NCBI GenBank assembly: GCA_015680685.1
Contig: MNCI01006793.1
Span: forward strand, 1,427,967 to 1,491,966
From: Gnetum montanum
Lineage: Eukaryota; Streptophyta; Gnetopsida; Gnetales; Gnetaceae
Reading direction: 5' to 3'
Length of the DNA stretch: 64,000 nucleotides
Shown: positions 12,541 to 24,628 of the stretch, in pieces
Numbering within the stretch: position 1 is the stretch's first letter
Layout: the number at the start of each line of letters is the position of its first letter
Program-made: the position numbers and the translations under genes
Notes under the pieces: generated by a model
What the model was told of the DNA's origin: nothing
Databases searched by the model: none
What the model saw: the letters and a program-made list of their open reading frames with translations, nothing else

Positions 12541-12870
12541 ATAGCCTAGAACTTGCCACCTCTCAAGAAAAGTGATATTCATCTAGAGTTAGTAGACTAG
12601 TTCATCATTGTTCCTTTAGAACTGGTGGAGAATAGTGTGATCACTATCTGTGGGTGGTCTTATCTTTCTAACTTCATGGCAATCGAGGCTAAAAATTGCA
12701 ACAAGGACTTCCTTATCATTATGGAAAGATCAAGGCTCAACACTATCAATGCAAGAATAGGCATCCATCACCTCTCCTTGGAGATTTCCAAGGAGAATGA
12801 ATTTGGTTTGATCAAGAGAAAGAAAGTTTCATGTATCGCATACAATGATACCAAGTGCAATTATGTGTAA
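12541..12870 (+). pseudogene. E1 protease-like remnant
   Basis: The frame ending at 12870 reads VPLELVENSVI, then DFLIIMERSRLNTINARI, then LSLEISKENEFGLI. The spacing and hydrophobic pattern resemble the C-terminal half of plant Ty3/gypsy retropepsins, where a LGRPFL motif precedes (N/A)xARIDV and a terminal strand. The GRPF motif has become ERSR and the catalytic Asp is not visible. Position between gag-like remnants and the spacer repeat fits. Moderate support only. Confidence 0.4.
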
Positions 12871-13729
12871 ACATTATGATCCATCAATAGCATATCAACT
12901 GCTGCATGTAGTCAGTGTGCAACTAAACTTGCAATTCACAAATGCCTATATGCAGCAACCACTAAACCAAAGGGCATCCAGTGGCTGACAACTAATTCTA
13001 CAAGTAGCACAAAATGCATGGAACCTACTAAGGACCCAAACAATAGGTTTTTGGTTAACATAAAACAAGTCAAACCTTTCCACAAGCCTAAGCAAGCTAG
13101 TGCAACAAACCCCTCATCAGATGAACAACCAGACTCAATATTTTAGATCTCCTTCTTTTAACTCAGTCATGGTGGAGATGGCCATCCATGCAAAATATAT
13201 AAGTAGCTCCTTAGTTTTTCATATTTTTGGTTTACATGTTTTTTTTTTACACTTTGTTAAGTTTACAACTTTTTATTTTACATATTCTTTATTTTACACC
13301 TTTTTGTTTTCTACATTATTAATTTTTTAATATTTTTGTTTTACAACATCATTAGTACATTTTATTTTTGTTAAATATTTTATAGTTTCTTGTATATTTT
13401 CCTTCATTTGGATATTATTTTCTTATTATGTTTTAATAATGTTGTGTCTTATTGCCAACTAGGTATAGTATGATTTAATTGATGTGGGCATGTGTTGTTT
13501 GGTTATTTGATTATTGGTGTCTAGATTCTAGCTTTGAATTTTGTTATTAATAACTTCAACATGGTTTCTTTTTCATGCAACAGGCAATGAGTCCACAACA
13601 TCCATCCATCCACAAACTCTATGGTTTTCCTTTTTTGATAAATGTGCAGTTTCTTTTTCATTAATAAAACTTTAACAAACTTATGACCTTGGTAGTTTCC
13701 AAATTTAGAAAGGATTCAAAGGTTTGAAT

Positions 13730-14845
13730 AGGGTGTGACTTCAAAGGGATTCAGTACTCTTTGTGCCTTTCTACTTACTCGGATGTATGTGTGTTTTCAT
13801 GAATTTCTTACTATTCCATATCGACCAATAACAGGAAGTTGAATAAGTCTTTGCATGGTGTGGTTCCTATTTCAAAACAAACAAACAAACAAATAAAAAA
13901 ACAAATAAAATATGGGAATTCAAAGCACGCTCCTTATAAAAAATAAATAGGCTACAAGCACTGGTTATGGAACTAGAAAGACATGTTACCCATGCCTGAA
14001 GGTCCCATCTAACTAAGGCCCTTCCTCACTTCCCACTTCTCTTTTCTTCCTTAATAAGGAAAGGTGGTTATTCTATGCGAGCACTCTTGTGTCTTAGGGG
14101 GGTGGATTGGTCTTAGAATGGTGATGCAAAGTCACTAAATGTGGTTGGTTTTGGTCTAAACTAAGGATACATTTTATTAGGTCATTTAACCACAAAATTG
14201 ATAAGGGACTTCATGTGACCTTAATTGGGAACTCCATTCCACACACTCTCTCATCCATCTATGTTTCCATGTTTCACCTCATTTCCGGTTTCATGTTCTT
14301 GTTTGATATCTTGGTTTGATGTGTCAAAATTCTTAAGTAGTTTCTTTTAGGTTTTTTGTGCTTAACTTTCTTTAACCATTAATCATCCATGGGGCCCACA
14401 AACTCCTTGGTTTGAAGTTATGAAAGGGTAATAAAAAGCCTATGCCTACTTTGGAAGGATCCACTTGCATATCTTTTAGTTAGGTTAGTTTAAGTTATTT
14501 ATCCTTAGACATTCTCACAATAATATCCTTCTATGTACCTCATTAATGACCTCCAATTATGCACATCTTCACAATGGTTTTTGAGTGAAATCCTCTTTTT
14601 ATTGTTATGAATTCTTAACCCTCTTCAAGTATTTCATTGCATTTGGACTTTTCAGAATTTAATAATGGACCACTTAACCATTTCACCTTATTATTAAATT
14701 TTTTCCCATTAACATTACTACTGGAATCAATCTACCATGATCACAACCTAGCCAAGTGTAATCACCAACAAGATAAGGTACTTAAAAGCTATATGTTACA
14801 CATTGCACACTAATCTATGATTTTGTTGTGATTGTAGTGGAAAGC
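13730..14845 (+). repeat. Pol-ORF3 spacer repeat, copy B (E1)
   Basis: Homologous to 3350-4803 on the same strand and to the inverted copy right of 63380. It ends with an acceptor-like GTGATTGTAG and an ATG (14846) followed at once by an amber codon. The third ORF that should follow is almost entirely deleted: 14990 onward already matches the 3' untranslated region of X1 (compare 18470-18620). Confidence 0.65.
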
Positions 14846-15160
14846 ATGGCCTAGAAGCAAGATTGTCTTCACCAAGGAAGAAGCAGTAGCACCATGTGAT
14901 GAGGATCATTCATGATCGTTGGATCTTCTTCCTTGTTCTTTAGTTACTAAGAAGAGTTGGATGTTAATTTTATCTAGGGTGTTCAATTCTATTATCATGA
15001 ACATCCAATTCTATAAAAGATTGTAAATCCATATACTTAGGCACTTAGAATCTATCTGTTGCATCTAATTTAGTTTGTATGTCAATCAATAATCTCATAA
15101 CTACCCAATATTTTGTAAGGAACTTGATCCTCCTCTACTTGAGGACAAGTTTTCATTTAG

Positions 15161-15171
15161 TTTTGGGGGTA
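15161..15171 (+). other. Polypurine tract of E1
   Basis: TTTTGGGGGTA lies immediately before the 3' LTR TG at 15172 and is preceded by CTTGAGGACAAG, a block also found before the X1 LTR at 18643. It marks the plus-strand primer. Confidence 0.7.
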
Positions 15172-16016
15172 TGATGAATCATGTTTTGACATGCTCTGAT
15201 ATCAAATATACAATATCAGATACCTGATATCGGACCCTAAGACGTGATGTCAAATATCCAATATCATGGGGTATATGCTAACCTATACATATAGCCTTTC
15301 AGTACATGATTTCCATATTAGTTTTTATCATAGAGTAACAAAGTTCTTGTAGTTTAGCCATTCTAGAGTTAGAATATTTCTAAGTACCCATAGTAAGAGT
15401 CTAAGTGTGTACGGATCTTTGTTCAAGCATTAATTTACTTGAGCACAACAATGTGACAAAAATAAAGATAAGTCCTTTAGATAATCCTTGCAACACTCAG
15501 AATAGATTAATGTTTCCTTTAATCCATTTAATATTCATGCACTTTATCTTAATAAAATTTAATTAAGAAATTAATTTCTAGTTGTTAATGAACACAAGCA
15601 TGACCACTTCAAGCATACGTGTAACACTTGGTAACATAGAAATGCTTAATGTTTGGTAACCCAGTGCTATATGCATTCAGGATGTGTCCGGAGAGTGGGA
15701 ACGGGTATTTGTGTTAAGCTAGCTAGGCAGTAGATTAATTAGATATTAAATTCCTCTACCTTTCATTTTTGTTCTAGGAATTTAAACTTATAAAATATAA
15801 AACAATAAAAATCATGTCCCTCAATTATACTTAACCATATAATTAAGCTCCAAAAGTATAGTTGAGAAGACATCAATAGTCATGATTAGATTCCACATCT
15901 TAGAACTAGTGTACTTGAGAACTTAAGGTCTACAGAATTTGACCAAATCACACGTGAATGCTTGTGATTCATATAGTTGGGCATAAGGTTACCTCATTGT
16001 TCATCAATAGGTATGA
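15172..16016 (+). repeat. 3' LTR of E1
   Basis: 845 bp, TG to CA, matching 8018-8861. Substitutions between the two LTRs are numerous, many of them C/T or A/G, indicating an old insertion. Confidence 0.85.
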
Positions 16017-16697
16017 TTACATGGCATGATAGTGGAAATGCATGAGATGTGGTGTAATGAATATATGATAGATTATGTCAGACCATGGATCTATCTATGA
16101 TTGTATGATAGACCTATATCCTCTTTGATCATGATTATGTCAGTCTTATGTGTGATATGTGTGTGTTCATGAGTTGCTCTTAGCATGTGCAAGACTAACA
16201 AGTAATGAAGGTTGCCTTGTACCCCACTCCTCTCCTCCAGTGTAGCATTTGTTGACCATCTAGTAGGAAAAGTGTAAAGGCTTCCCATTCAATTGTATAC
16301 TGACTTTATTTAATCACAAGTGGAAGTTGTAGGAGACTAGACAAGCACAAAGAGGAAGAGTAGAGGAGGGAAAAAGCTTCAGGGCTTGGTTACTATATAT
16401 TTTCATATATAGGAATATGAACTATGTATAATTGTATGAAGCTCTCTATACTCTTATATATGTGATGATGATGTTTATGTGTTTTTGTATCTTGTGAGCT
16501 AGAGATATTCAATTTATAAATTGAAATGTATATTTAGTTTTGGTTTGGCATGAAATTTTTATGTAGTTTGACCATCCTTAATATCATGTGTTTTATACAT
16601 CATTAGGTTTTAGTGTTTCATTTTTTTTGTTATGGTATTACTAGTGATCCTAGACATCATCCTACCCTAGTTAGGTGTGGTAGGGTAGGATGTTACA

Positions 16698-18404
16698 ATG
16701 GCACCAATGTTTTTTTCCCAATGAATGTAGGCATTTGCAAGGTCAAATCCTAATTCCTGAGTGGTCACAATATCCCTTCCAGGACAATAGTAATTTCTAA
16801 AGATCTCTAGAAATGCCATTACCTTCTCTATGCATTTGGAGGATAAGGAGGTGACTATATTGGTGATGTAACATCAAGGATAGGAAATAGCAACCAAGAT
16901 GGTAACTGATCTAGTTGGTGAAGCACTCAATGCTCTTGTGGCCTCTATGCTAGATGTTGCTACACTCAAGGACATCCAAATATTTGCAGGAGTAGTAAGT
17001 GGAAGGTTTAATGTAGCCCAACATGAAGAGTTACTAGATAGACTAGTGGGAGTTAGGCAACCACTTCCAAAGGTCTTTGACCTTTTGGATAATATCACTG
17101 CAACCTAGTGAATGCTCTTAGAAGCTAAGGGCAAGTACATCATCACCAATGCCCAACTTGAAGTAGCCACATATGAATATCGATGATTAGTTGCTAAAGT
17201 TGCAAAATTGAGAGCTTACCTAGTTGATCCCACTATTTTTTGCCAAGCCATAACTAGAGATGATGCTTTCCTATAGCTTCAGGAAAAACTCAAAGTGGCC
17301 AAGAACACTAAGGAGACTATGATCTTCAAGGCATCCATTGTAGAAGCCATGGCCTATAACACTAAAAAGGACCTCTTAGAGATTTGCAAGGAGAATGCTA
17401 TTCTGACCAAAGAGAACTATCACTTGCACAATGTTGAAACACAAAAGGAGCAAATGCTAGAATTCATGTGATAATAGCATGAGCAGCTTACCAAGGTAAA
17501 CCTAGATTTGAGGAGGTTGGCTATTGAATATGGTAACCTCTCAATGAAGGAGGTCTATGCCCTTCTTCAGAAATCAACAATTGAGATTGCTGCCTACAAA
17601 AATTAGGCCCTCAAGTTTGAAATGATTAAAAACCACTACATGAACTAGGTTGGCCTTCTTAAATAGGTTAACAAAGAAGAGATCCAGCTTGTGAAGGCAA
17701 AGATGAATGAGGCTCTCCAGCAACTTCAATAAGAAGGTGATGTGTGGCAGTCCATCTTTGATGGACTAAACACATATAACAAAGTCGAAATCCACCTCAA
17801 GGAGCTAAAAATTGAGGAGATGACAAAGTACATGTAATTAGCCAGCCTCTGTTATGAAAAATTAGCAATGCTTACTACTAGAAGGCTAATGTCAAAACGG
17901 GAAAAGTAAGTGGCTAGCTCATACCTTCTATACAAGTCCGAGTACAAACACCATAAGGAAACAAAACAAAAACTGGAAATAGCTAATGGTAAACTTGAAG
18001 TTCTTAGAGCATGATTCACATATTAACAATCAATGAATGAGAACCTAGACAAAAGAATGAATAACTACTAGGATCTACAGAATGCTATTAAAGCATTTGA
18101 CATCGAATGCCAACAATTCACTACTTGGTTTGTTAATATGAAGGAGTTGTTCCCTGTAATGCCCTTCCTATGGGATGTTCTAGTACTGGCCCACATTGAT
18201 GATGCTTCATGAACTATGTACAATCCCCAAAGTAAGGAGGAGAAGATGAAAGCATTGATAAATGTTTTTCATCTTATAGCAACAGTTGTAGCTACAATAG
18301 AACAACCACAACTACCATAGCCTCAACTACAATCATTGTCTACACAATAGGTAGGAAAAGCTCCATTAGCACCTCAAGAGCCTTCACCTCCTAGGACTAT
18401 TTGA
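16698..18404 (+). pseudogene. X1 third ORF, C-terminal half (coiled-coil rod)
   Basis: The reading resumes after the inserted block. NAITFSMHLEDKEVTILVM matches the E2 ORF stretch around NAASF...VQLETSKGATVVVM, and the following MVTDLVGEALNALV to FDLLDNI matches MVADHIKESFNVLV to FDIPHDV. The remainder is Lys/Glu/Leu-rich with heptad-like spacing (for example around TKENYHLHNVETQKEQMLEF), indicating a coiled coil. Stops of all three kinds interrupt it, unlike the E2 copy where almost all are TAG. The tail is Pro/Gln-rich (near 18300-18400). It is a decayed copy of an accessory protein of unknown function. Confidence 0.6.
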
Positions 18405-18642
18405 TTTTATCCTTGTCTTTAGCCATCAAAGAGCTTCAGTTGTCAATTTTTTAATGGTCTTAAATTTTATTTCCATGAACACCTATTTTTGTAAAAGTTG
18501 TAAATCTGTACACTTGGGCAGTTAGTGTTAGTTTGAGTAAGTCAGTTAGTTAGTCAATAATCCCATACCTTCTCAAATTTTGTAAAAAGCTTGTTTCTTC
18601 TGTTGTTCACTTGAGGACAAGTTTTAATCAGTCATGGGGGTA

Positions 18643-19470
18643 TGATGAATCATTGTTGATTGGGTTGTGTCAACATGATCATGTTGATGTGTAGCCATCG
18701 ACACTTGATTTGATGCATCGACAAAGTGTCTAGTCTTACCTATATAAATGCATGAACCTACTGCATTTAAGGCATTCATTCATTAGTAGCATAGTCAAGC
18801 TCTTGTAGTTTGTTCTTTTGAGAGTTGGAATATTTTCTAAGTGCTTACAATAGGAGTTGAGAAGTGTACAAATCTTTATTTGAGCACTGATGTACTTGGA
18901 CACTTCGGTGCAAATAGAAAAAAGACAAGCTTTTTGATAAAGCTTGCATCACTTGGAGTTAGCATAATATTTACTTTAATGGACTCTACTATTATGCAAT
19001 TTACTTTCATGCATTTAATTAATTGATTAAATATGGATAATTAATGCACATAAGCACAACCACCTTAAGCATATGTTAACGCTTGGTAATCCCAGTAGCA
19101 CCTACACTTGGTAACTCAGTAGCATTAATGTGTGTTCAAGATGTGTATAGTAGGTGGGAACGAATTCTTATGTTATGATTAGTTAAGGCATTAAATAGTT
19201 TCTAGGTTAATTAAGTAGTTAATTACTTTAATCTTATGCTTAGGAGAAATAAATAAAAATATAAAAAGTTATACAAATCATTTACCTTAGTTACACTTAA
19301 CCATACTATTGTACCTTTACAAGTGGAATTCGGAAGACAACGATCACATCCTTAAGATTCACTACCTAGACAATATGTACATGGAAAGCTAAAGTTTATG
19401 CAATTTAACTGGATTACTTAGTGAATGTTAGTGATTCATATGGTTGAGCGTAGGGACTACTCATTACGCA
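18643..19470 (+). repeat. 3' LTR of X1
   Basis: Starts TGATGAATCATTG after a CATGGGGGTA polypurine tract and ends near TACTCATTACGCA, a decayed form of the family's CCACTCATCA end. Middle segments match E1 LTR (GTGTACAAATCTTTATTTGAGC). The right boundary is approximate because the end is mutated and no partner LTR is in the window. Confidence 0.65.
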
Positions 19471-19994
19471 TTAGAATTTTATAGTTTATTTGGCTATTTT
19501 TGTCATTTTACTTATATTTGACTTTTTTTTCTATATTTCTTATCTTGAAAAATGTTCAATGATTGTTTAAAAACTTGTATAATAAGTTTATATATAATAT
19601 AAGATATAGGATAGAATGAGAATATTTATGATTTTAGTAATAGTTATTACTCAAATATGTAAAATTATACTATAGGAATATAAATATTCTTAAAATGAAA
19701 AACTTTTAAAATTTTTAAAATCAAAACATAAATTAAAAAGTAGTTAATAGTCAATAAAAATTCCAAATTCATGCTTTAGGGGTAATTAATCTTACAACCA
19801 TTCATCATAGGTTATTATTTCTTATGATTCCATGTATTAATTACATCACTGTAATATAGCCTTATTCCCCAAGAAATTTTAGAAATGTGGGGCTTAGTTT
19901 AGTACAGCTAGTAAAGAATTTTACAAAATATTTCAAGTTTTAGTTTGGTTTCAATGGAATGAATCTGATGTCAACCCTAGTTTGGATTAATGAA
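19471..19994 (+). other. AT-rich intergenic stretch
   Basis: No coding signal, repeat end or RNA gene seen. Very AT-rich, ending at the target-site duplication of the copia element. Confidence 0.5.
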
Positions 19995-19999
19995 ATATA

Positions 20000-20425
20000 T
20001 GTTAAATGCATTTAATTGTTAAACATGTTTTTTTTGTCCTAGTCTTTACGAACCATCCTTGGGGATTTAGTTGCTATTTTTGTTCTTTAGAAGTTGAATG
20101 GTCAGTCATCACAGAAGTTGAAGGGTTGACAATTACAAAAGTTGAAGGGTTGATTGTTACAGAAGTTAAAGGATTTTCCATTATAGAAATTAAAGGGTCA
20201 GTCATTATAGAAGTTGAAGGGTTAACTGATATAAAAGTTGAAGGGTTGACCATTACAAAAGTTGCTTCATATTAGGATTGAATTGCTATTTTTTGTTGAT
20301 GAATTTGCCTATTTAAAGGCCATTATCAGTTGAATAAAAATGTGAAATTCAATTGCCTCTATTTACCCCTGTTTTGTTCTATTTTTTTATCTAAGGCTAG
20401 TAGTGCATAGCCTTAGATTTTGATA
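20000..20425 (+). repeat. 5' LTR of the copia element
   Basis: 426 bp from TGTTAAATGC; the terminal CA has become TA. It contains a 24-bp minisatellite and lacks one repeat unit's worth of identity with the 403-bp 3' LTR. Confidence 0.85.
20093..20260 (+). repeat. 24-bp minisatellite in 5' LTR (7 units)
   Basis: Seven units of consensus GTTGAAGGGTTGACCATTAC plus AAAA/AGAA, each exactly 24 bp. Because 24 is a multiple of three, the array creates an open frame repeating VEGLTITK-like octapeptides; this is a by-product of the repeat. Confidence 0.85.
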
Positions 20426-20426
20426 G

Positions 20427-20438
20427 TGGTATCAAAGC
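20427..20438 (+). other. Primer-binding site of the copia element
   Basis: TGGTATCAAAGC, one base from the standard initiator-tRNA-Met site TGGTATCAGAGC, directly downstream of the 5' LTR. Confidence 0.8.
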
Positions 20439-20544
20439 TTGGTTCAGGAGGCTAGAGCAAAAGCCCAATTCAGGAGGCTATAGAGAAAAGCACAGTAGTG
20501 CACCTGATTTAGAAGGCTTGAGAGAAGAGCACAGTAGTGCATAA

Positions 20545-21460
20545 ATGGCCTCTAAAAACTTTGTACAACCTACCATCCCATGCTTTGATGGTCATTATGA
20601 CCATTGGAGCATGTTGATGGAAAATTTATTGAAGTCTAAGTAGTAGCAGCAAGTTGTTGAAGATTGTGTAGTAGCACCCGTAGCTAAGGTTGCACTCAAA
20701 AATGAACAAAGAAAGGAGATAGAGGGACTAAGGTTTAAAGATTTGAAGGAAAAAAATTATTTATTTCAAGCAATTGATTGTTCTATCCTAGGGACTATTC
20801 TTAGCAAAGAAACTTCCAAGGATATTTGGGATTCTATGAAGAAGAAATGTTAGGGGTCTTTGAGAGTAAAGCACACATAACTTCAAGCCTTGAGAAGGGA
20901 TCTTGAGACTCTACAGATGAAAGATGGGGAGTATATTACTAGCTATTATGCAAGGATAATGGGGATAGCCAATAACATGGGATTTCATGGTGAGAAGATG
21001 GAGGATGTAATTATTGTTGAGAAGATATGGTGTTCCCTATCCTCCAAGTTTGATTATGTTGTTTGTTGAATTGAAGATCCAAACATGTTAATGCACTTTC
21101 CCTTGTTGAACTTCAAAGTTCTTTGTTAGTCCATGAACAAAAGATGAATCAAAATTCAACTTTTGAAGAGCAAGCTTTGAAGGCTTCTACTTTTACTTAT
21201 TCCTCAAGAGGAAGAAGTAGAGGAAGAGGAGATCAAGGCAATAGAGATGGTAGTAGACATTTCAAAGGGGATGGTGATAAATGTTAATGCAAAGGCAAAG
21301 GACAACTTGACAAATATAAGGTGGAAGGCTTTAGATGTCATAAATACAGACACTATCGTTTCAAATGCTACACTAAACTACCTAATGACAAAGGAGAGAA
21401 ATCAAATTTTGTAGAAGAGAAGGAGTCTAAGACTTTATTGAAGGTGATTCAAGCCAACTG
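20545..21460 (+). pseudogene. Copia gag (capsid and zinc knuckle), broken
   Basis: The start is the ATG of MASKNFVQPTIPCFDG. The stretch FDGHYDHWSMLMENLLKSK, then ILGTILSKETSKDIWDSM, then YITSYYARIMGIANNM is the copia capsid pattern (UBN2-type gag). A Ser/Arg/Gly linker follows, then a knuckle reading FRCHKYRHYRFKC near 21330, with the first CxxC lost. In-frame stops occur (TAG after KSK, TAG before GSLRV, TGA near 21069) and there is a frameshift near 21075. Gag would package the element RNA in cytoplasmic particles; this copy cannot. Confidence 0.75.
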
Positions 21461-21477
21461 AGAGTCTTAGTTAGATG

Positions 21478-22735
21478 TATGGTATGTGGATATTATCTAC
21501 AACAATCATATGTATGGATGTAAGTCTTCTTATTCTTACCTAGATGAAATTTGTCATTCTACAGTAAGTTTTGGTGATTGCTCTATTGTAAATGTAATGG
21601 GAAAGGGCGATATTAACATTAGAACCAAGAATGGTTTTGTAGAAATAATATCCAATGTTTTTTATGTTCCTGATTTGAAAAGCAATTTGTTAAGTGTTGG
21701 TCAACTACAAGAGAAGGGTTATGTAATAACCATTCAGAAGGATGCTTATGAAATTTATGATCCTTCAAGAGGAGCTATTGTAGTTGTTCAAATGAGCTCC
21801 AACAGATTATTTCCATTGAGGATTGAAAGTGCTCAATCTTTCCTAAAGGATGAAGTACAAGACCCAACATGGCTTTGGCATTTTCACTATGACTAGTTGA
21901 ATTTTGGAGGATTAAAGACTCTATGATAGAAAAATATGGTACCAGGTCTTCCTGAAATTACAATTCCTTCTAGAGTTTGCGAAGAATGTGTTGTTGATAA
22001 ACAACATCATTCTCAATTCTTTTAAGGAAGATCATGGAGAGCAAAGAATTTCCTTGAACTAGTTCACTTCGACATTTGTGGATCAATAAAACCATCTTCA
22101 AATGGGGGTAAGAGGTACTTGATCACCTTCATTGATGATTATAGTTGAAAAAGTTGGATTTATTTTTTGTACAAGAAGTTTCAAGCTTTTGATGCATTTA
22201 AAAGGTTCAAGGCATGTCTAAAAAGATCATCAAGACTTTTTGTACATATCATGGAGGAGAATATTATTCAAAAGAGTTTGATGTTTTTTGTAAGAATCAT
22301 GGCATTTGAAGAGAGCTCATAGCCCCCTATACACCACAACAAAATGGTGTATTAGAGAGGAAAAATAGAACCATCCTCAATATGGTGAGAAGCCTCTTAG
22401 CAAGAGGAAGTATTCCAAAGAGTTTCTGGTCAAAGGTTGCGATTTGGAGCATCCATGTTTTGAACAGAAGTCCCACCTTTGATGTTCAAAACGTGACACT
22501 ATAAGAGGCTTGGAGTGGGAGGAAACCAATAGTGGATCACTTTAGAATCTTTGGTTACATTGCCTACGCACATAGCCTTGATCAGAAGAGGAAGAAGTTG
22601 GAGGATAAGAGTGAAAAATGTGTCTTTCTTGGTGTAAGTGAAGCATTCAAAGCATATAAATTGTATAATCCTCTAACAAAGAAGATTGTGACTAGTAGAG
22701 ATATCATCTTTGATGAAGAGAACACTTGGAATTAG
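21478..22735 (+). pseudogene. Copia protease remnant and integrase, broken
   Basis: The frame 21486-21896 covers the region after the protease active site, with FYVPDLKSNLLSVGQLQEKGY typical of the protease-integrase junction, and the first zinc-ligand His region of the GAG-pre-integrase domain (WLWHFHYD). Integrase continues with HFDICGSIKPSS and RYLITFIDDYS, then a C-terminal stretch FGYIAYAH...KCVFLGVS. Several frameshifts and stops separate these pieces. It would insert element cDNA if intact. Confidence 0.75.
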
Positions 22736-22979
22736 AATGAGTAGAGCCAACTTCAATTATTTTCAACAATGAAACTGTAGACTTTGTAGCACTTGAAACT
22801 ATAGAACCTAGAACTACAGACTTTGAAGCACCATGAACTATGAAGGGTAAAATCCTAAAATCCATCGAGGTTGAAATCCCAAAAGCCATGGAGGCTAAAG
22901 CACCAGGAATTATGGAGGTTGAGACTTCACCAATAGCAGTAGCAACTGAATCTCATCATATTTGAAAAAGACCCTTATG

Positions 22980-24593
22980 AATGATGGATTATGAGGTAAC
23001 TAGGATTGACCAATGTGATAACCCAATCACCCACTTTGCTTTGTTTGCATATTGTGATCCCACAACTTTTGAAAATTTTATTCAAGAATCAAAATGGAGA
23101 AAGGCATGAAATTGAAGCCATTGAGAAAAATGGTATGTGGGAGCTAGTTGATTTTCTGAAAGGGCACAAAATCATTGGTGTGAAGTGGGTCTTCAAAACA
23201 AAACTAAAGGAGACTGGTGAAGTTGACAAGTATAAGTGTGATTGGTGGCTAAGGGATACAAGCAAGAATAAGGGATTGACTATAAAGAATTCTTTGCTCT
23301 TGTTGCAAGGCATGATACAATCAGATTAGTGATTGCATTGGCAACACAAAATTCATGGCCTATCTTCCAAATGGATGTCAAGTCTGCATTCTTGCATGGA
23401 GACTTAGAGGAATAGGTATTTATTGATTAGCCCCCTAGTTTTGTGAAACTTGGTAATGAGCACAAAATCTATCAATTAAAAAAGGCTTTGTATGGATTAA
23501 AACAAGCTCCAAGAGCTTGGTATAGTCATATAAATACCTATTTTTTAAGGAGGGATTTCAAAAATGTCCATATGAGCATACACCTTTTACAAAGATTGGT
23601 GGAGGAAAAGTGCTCATTGTATGTTTATATGTTGATGATCTTATTTTCATTGGGAATGATAGTGATTTTTTTGAAAAATTTAAGAAGTCAATGATGGATG
23701 AGTTTGAAGTGACTGATCTTAGAAAAATGCATTACTATCTTGGTATGGAAGTAGTGCAATCCCCCATTGGAATCTTATTTCTTAAAAGAAGTATGTCAAA
23801 GAAATTTTGGAGAGGTTTAAGATGAAGGATTGCAATCCTATAAGCACTTCAATTGAGATTAGCTTGAGGCTAAACAAAGATCCTAAAGGAAGCAAGGTGG
23901 AGGCTACACTTTACAAGCAAATTGTTGGGAGCCTAATGTATTTGACTGCAACTAAACCCGATATAATGCATATTGTGAGTCTTATCAGTGGATACATGGA
24001 GTCTCCAAAGAAGATGCATTTGTTAACTACTAAAAGAATATTGTGTTACTTGCAAGGGACTAAAGATTTTGGGCTGTTTTACAAGAAAGGTGAGAAATAT
24101 GATTTTGTGATATTTACTAATAGTGATTTTGCATGAGATCAAGATGATAAAAATAGCACTTTGGGATATGTTTTTATGATGGGCACAGGGGTTATTTCAT
24201 GGTCATCTAAGAAGCAATCAATTGTCACATTGTCAACCACAAAGGTTGAATTTATTACTGCAACATCTTGTACTTGCCAAGCTATTTGGCTAATACAATT
24301 CTTAATGAGCTACATTTCAAGCACATTTCAAGCAAGAGGGGGCTACTACAATTTTTTGTGACAATAATTCCGCCATAAAGTTATCCAAAAATCATGTGCT
24401 ACATGGAAGAAGCAAGCATATTGATGTGAGATTTCACTTCTTACGTGATCTATGCAATGGTGGTGTTATTGATTTGGTGTTTTGTAAGAGTGAAGATCAA
24501 CTTGCTGATATTCTAACAAAATCTTTCAAGTTATCAAGATTCTAGAAGCTGAGAAAGCAGCTTGGAGTCTACATATTGAATGATTTTTGTTAA
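22980..24593 (+). pseudogene. Copia reverse transcriptase and RNase H, broken
   Basis: Recognisable blocks in order are NGMWELVDFLKGHKIIGVKWVFKTK (N-terminal fingers; residues here split over the frame at 23006-23329), [21 protein letters not shown], the catalytic [11 protein letters not shown] near 23630, GSLMYLTATKPDI, and the RNase H segment from FTNSDFA to the C-terminal HIDVRFHFLRDL. Stops and at least four frame changes interrupt them. The frame ends at a TAA at 24591-24593, just upstream of the purine tract. The family is certain; the copy is dead. Confidence 0.85.
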
Positions 24594-24628
24594 ACTAATA
24601 GTTTGCAAACTTTTAGTTTACAGGAGGG

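Larger units (their letters stand above)
8018..16016 (+). mobile_element. Complete Athila-like LTR element E1
   Basis: A 7,999-bp element bounded by two LTRs (8018-8861 and 15172-16016) and a perfect five-base duplication ATAGG (8013-8017 and 16017-16021). A primer-binding site follows the 5' LTR and a polypurine tract precedes the 3' LTR. The interior holds degenerate gag-like and protease-like stretches, the pol-ORF3 spacer repeat and a few codons of the third ORF. No reverse transcriptase or integrase remains, so the element cannot move by itself. It carries a nested solo LTR on the opposite strand at 10979-11827. Confidence 0.85.
5984..16697 (+). mobile_element. Probable solo LTR (Del/Tekay-like), split by E1
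   Basis: The coding match of X1 ORF3 stops at 5983 and resumes at 16698. The five bases ATGGC occur on both sides (5979-5983 and 16698-16702), as expected of a target-site duplication. The inserted sequence without E1 is about 2.7 kb and ends TAGGATGTTACA, typical of long Ty3/gypsy chromovirus LTRs. No gag or pol is visible, so a solo LTR is the simplest reading. The left end begins CATATG rather than the usual TG, which weakens the exact boundary. Small ORFs inside (for example 6420-6800) show no recognisable domain. Confidence 0.45.
3332..19470 (+). mobile_element. Old Athila-like LTR element X1 (interrupted)
   Basis: The remains of this element can be followed as a pol-ORF3 spacer (3350-4800), the first part of a third ORF (4804-5983), an inserted block (5984-16697), the rest of that ORF (16698-18404), a 3' untranslated region with CTTGAGGACAAG near 18610, a polypurine tract, and a 3' LTR from 18643. 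The 5' half is outside the window or removed by Tat-A. Continuity across the insertion is supported because both halves of the ORF align, in order, with the uninterrupted ORF on the - strand at 57.7-60.2 kb. Assignment to Athila rests on the primer site and protease-like remnant of the related E1. Confidence 0.65.

Noticed and set aside
20006-20275. ORF of repeating VEGLTITK-like octapeptides
   Set aside because: Product of the 24-bp LTR minisatellite; it lies in the LTR and is frame-open only because 24 is divisible by three.
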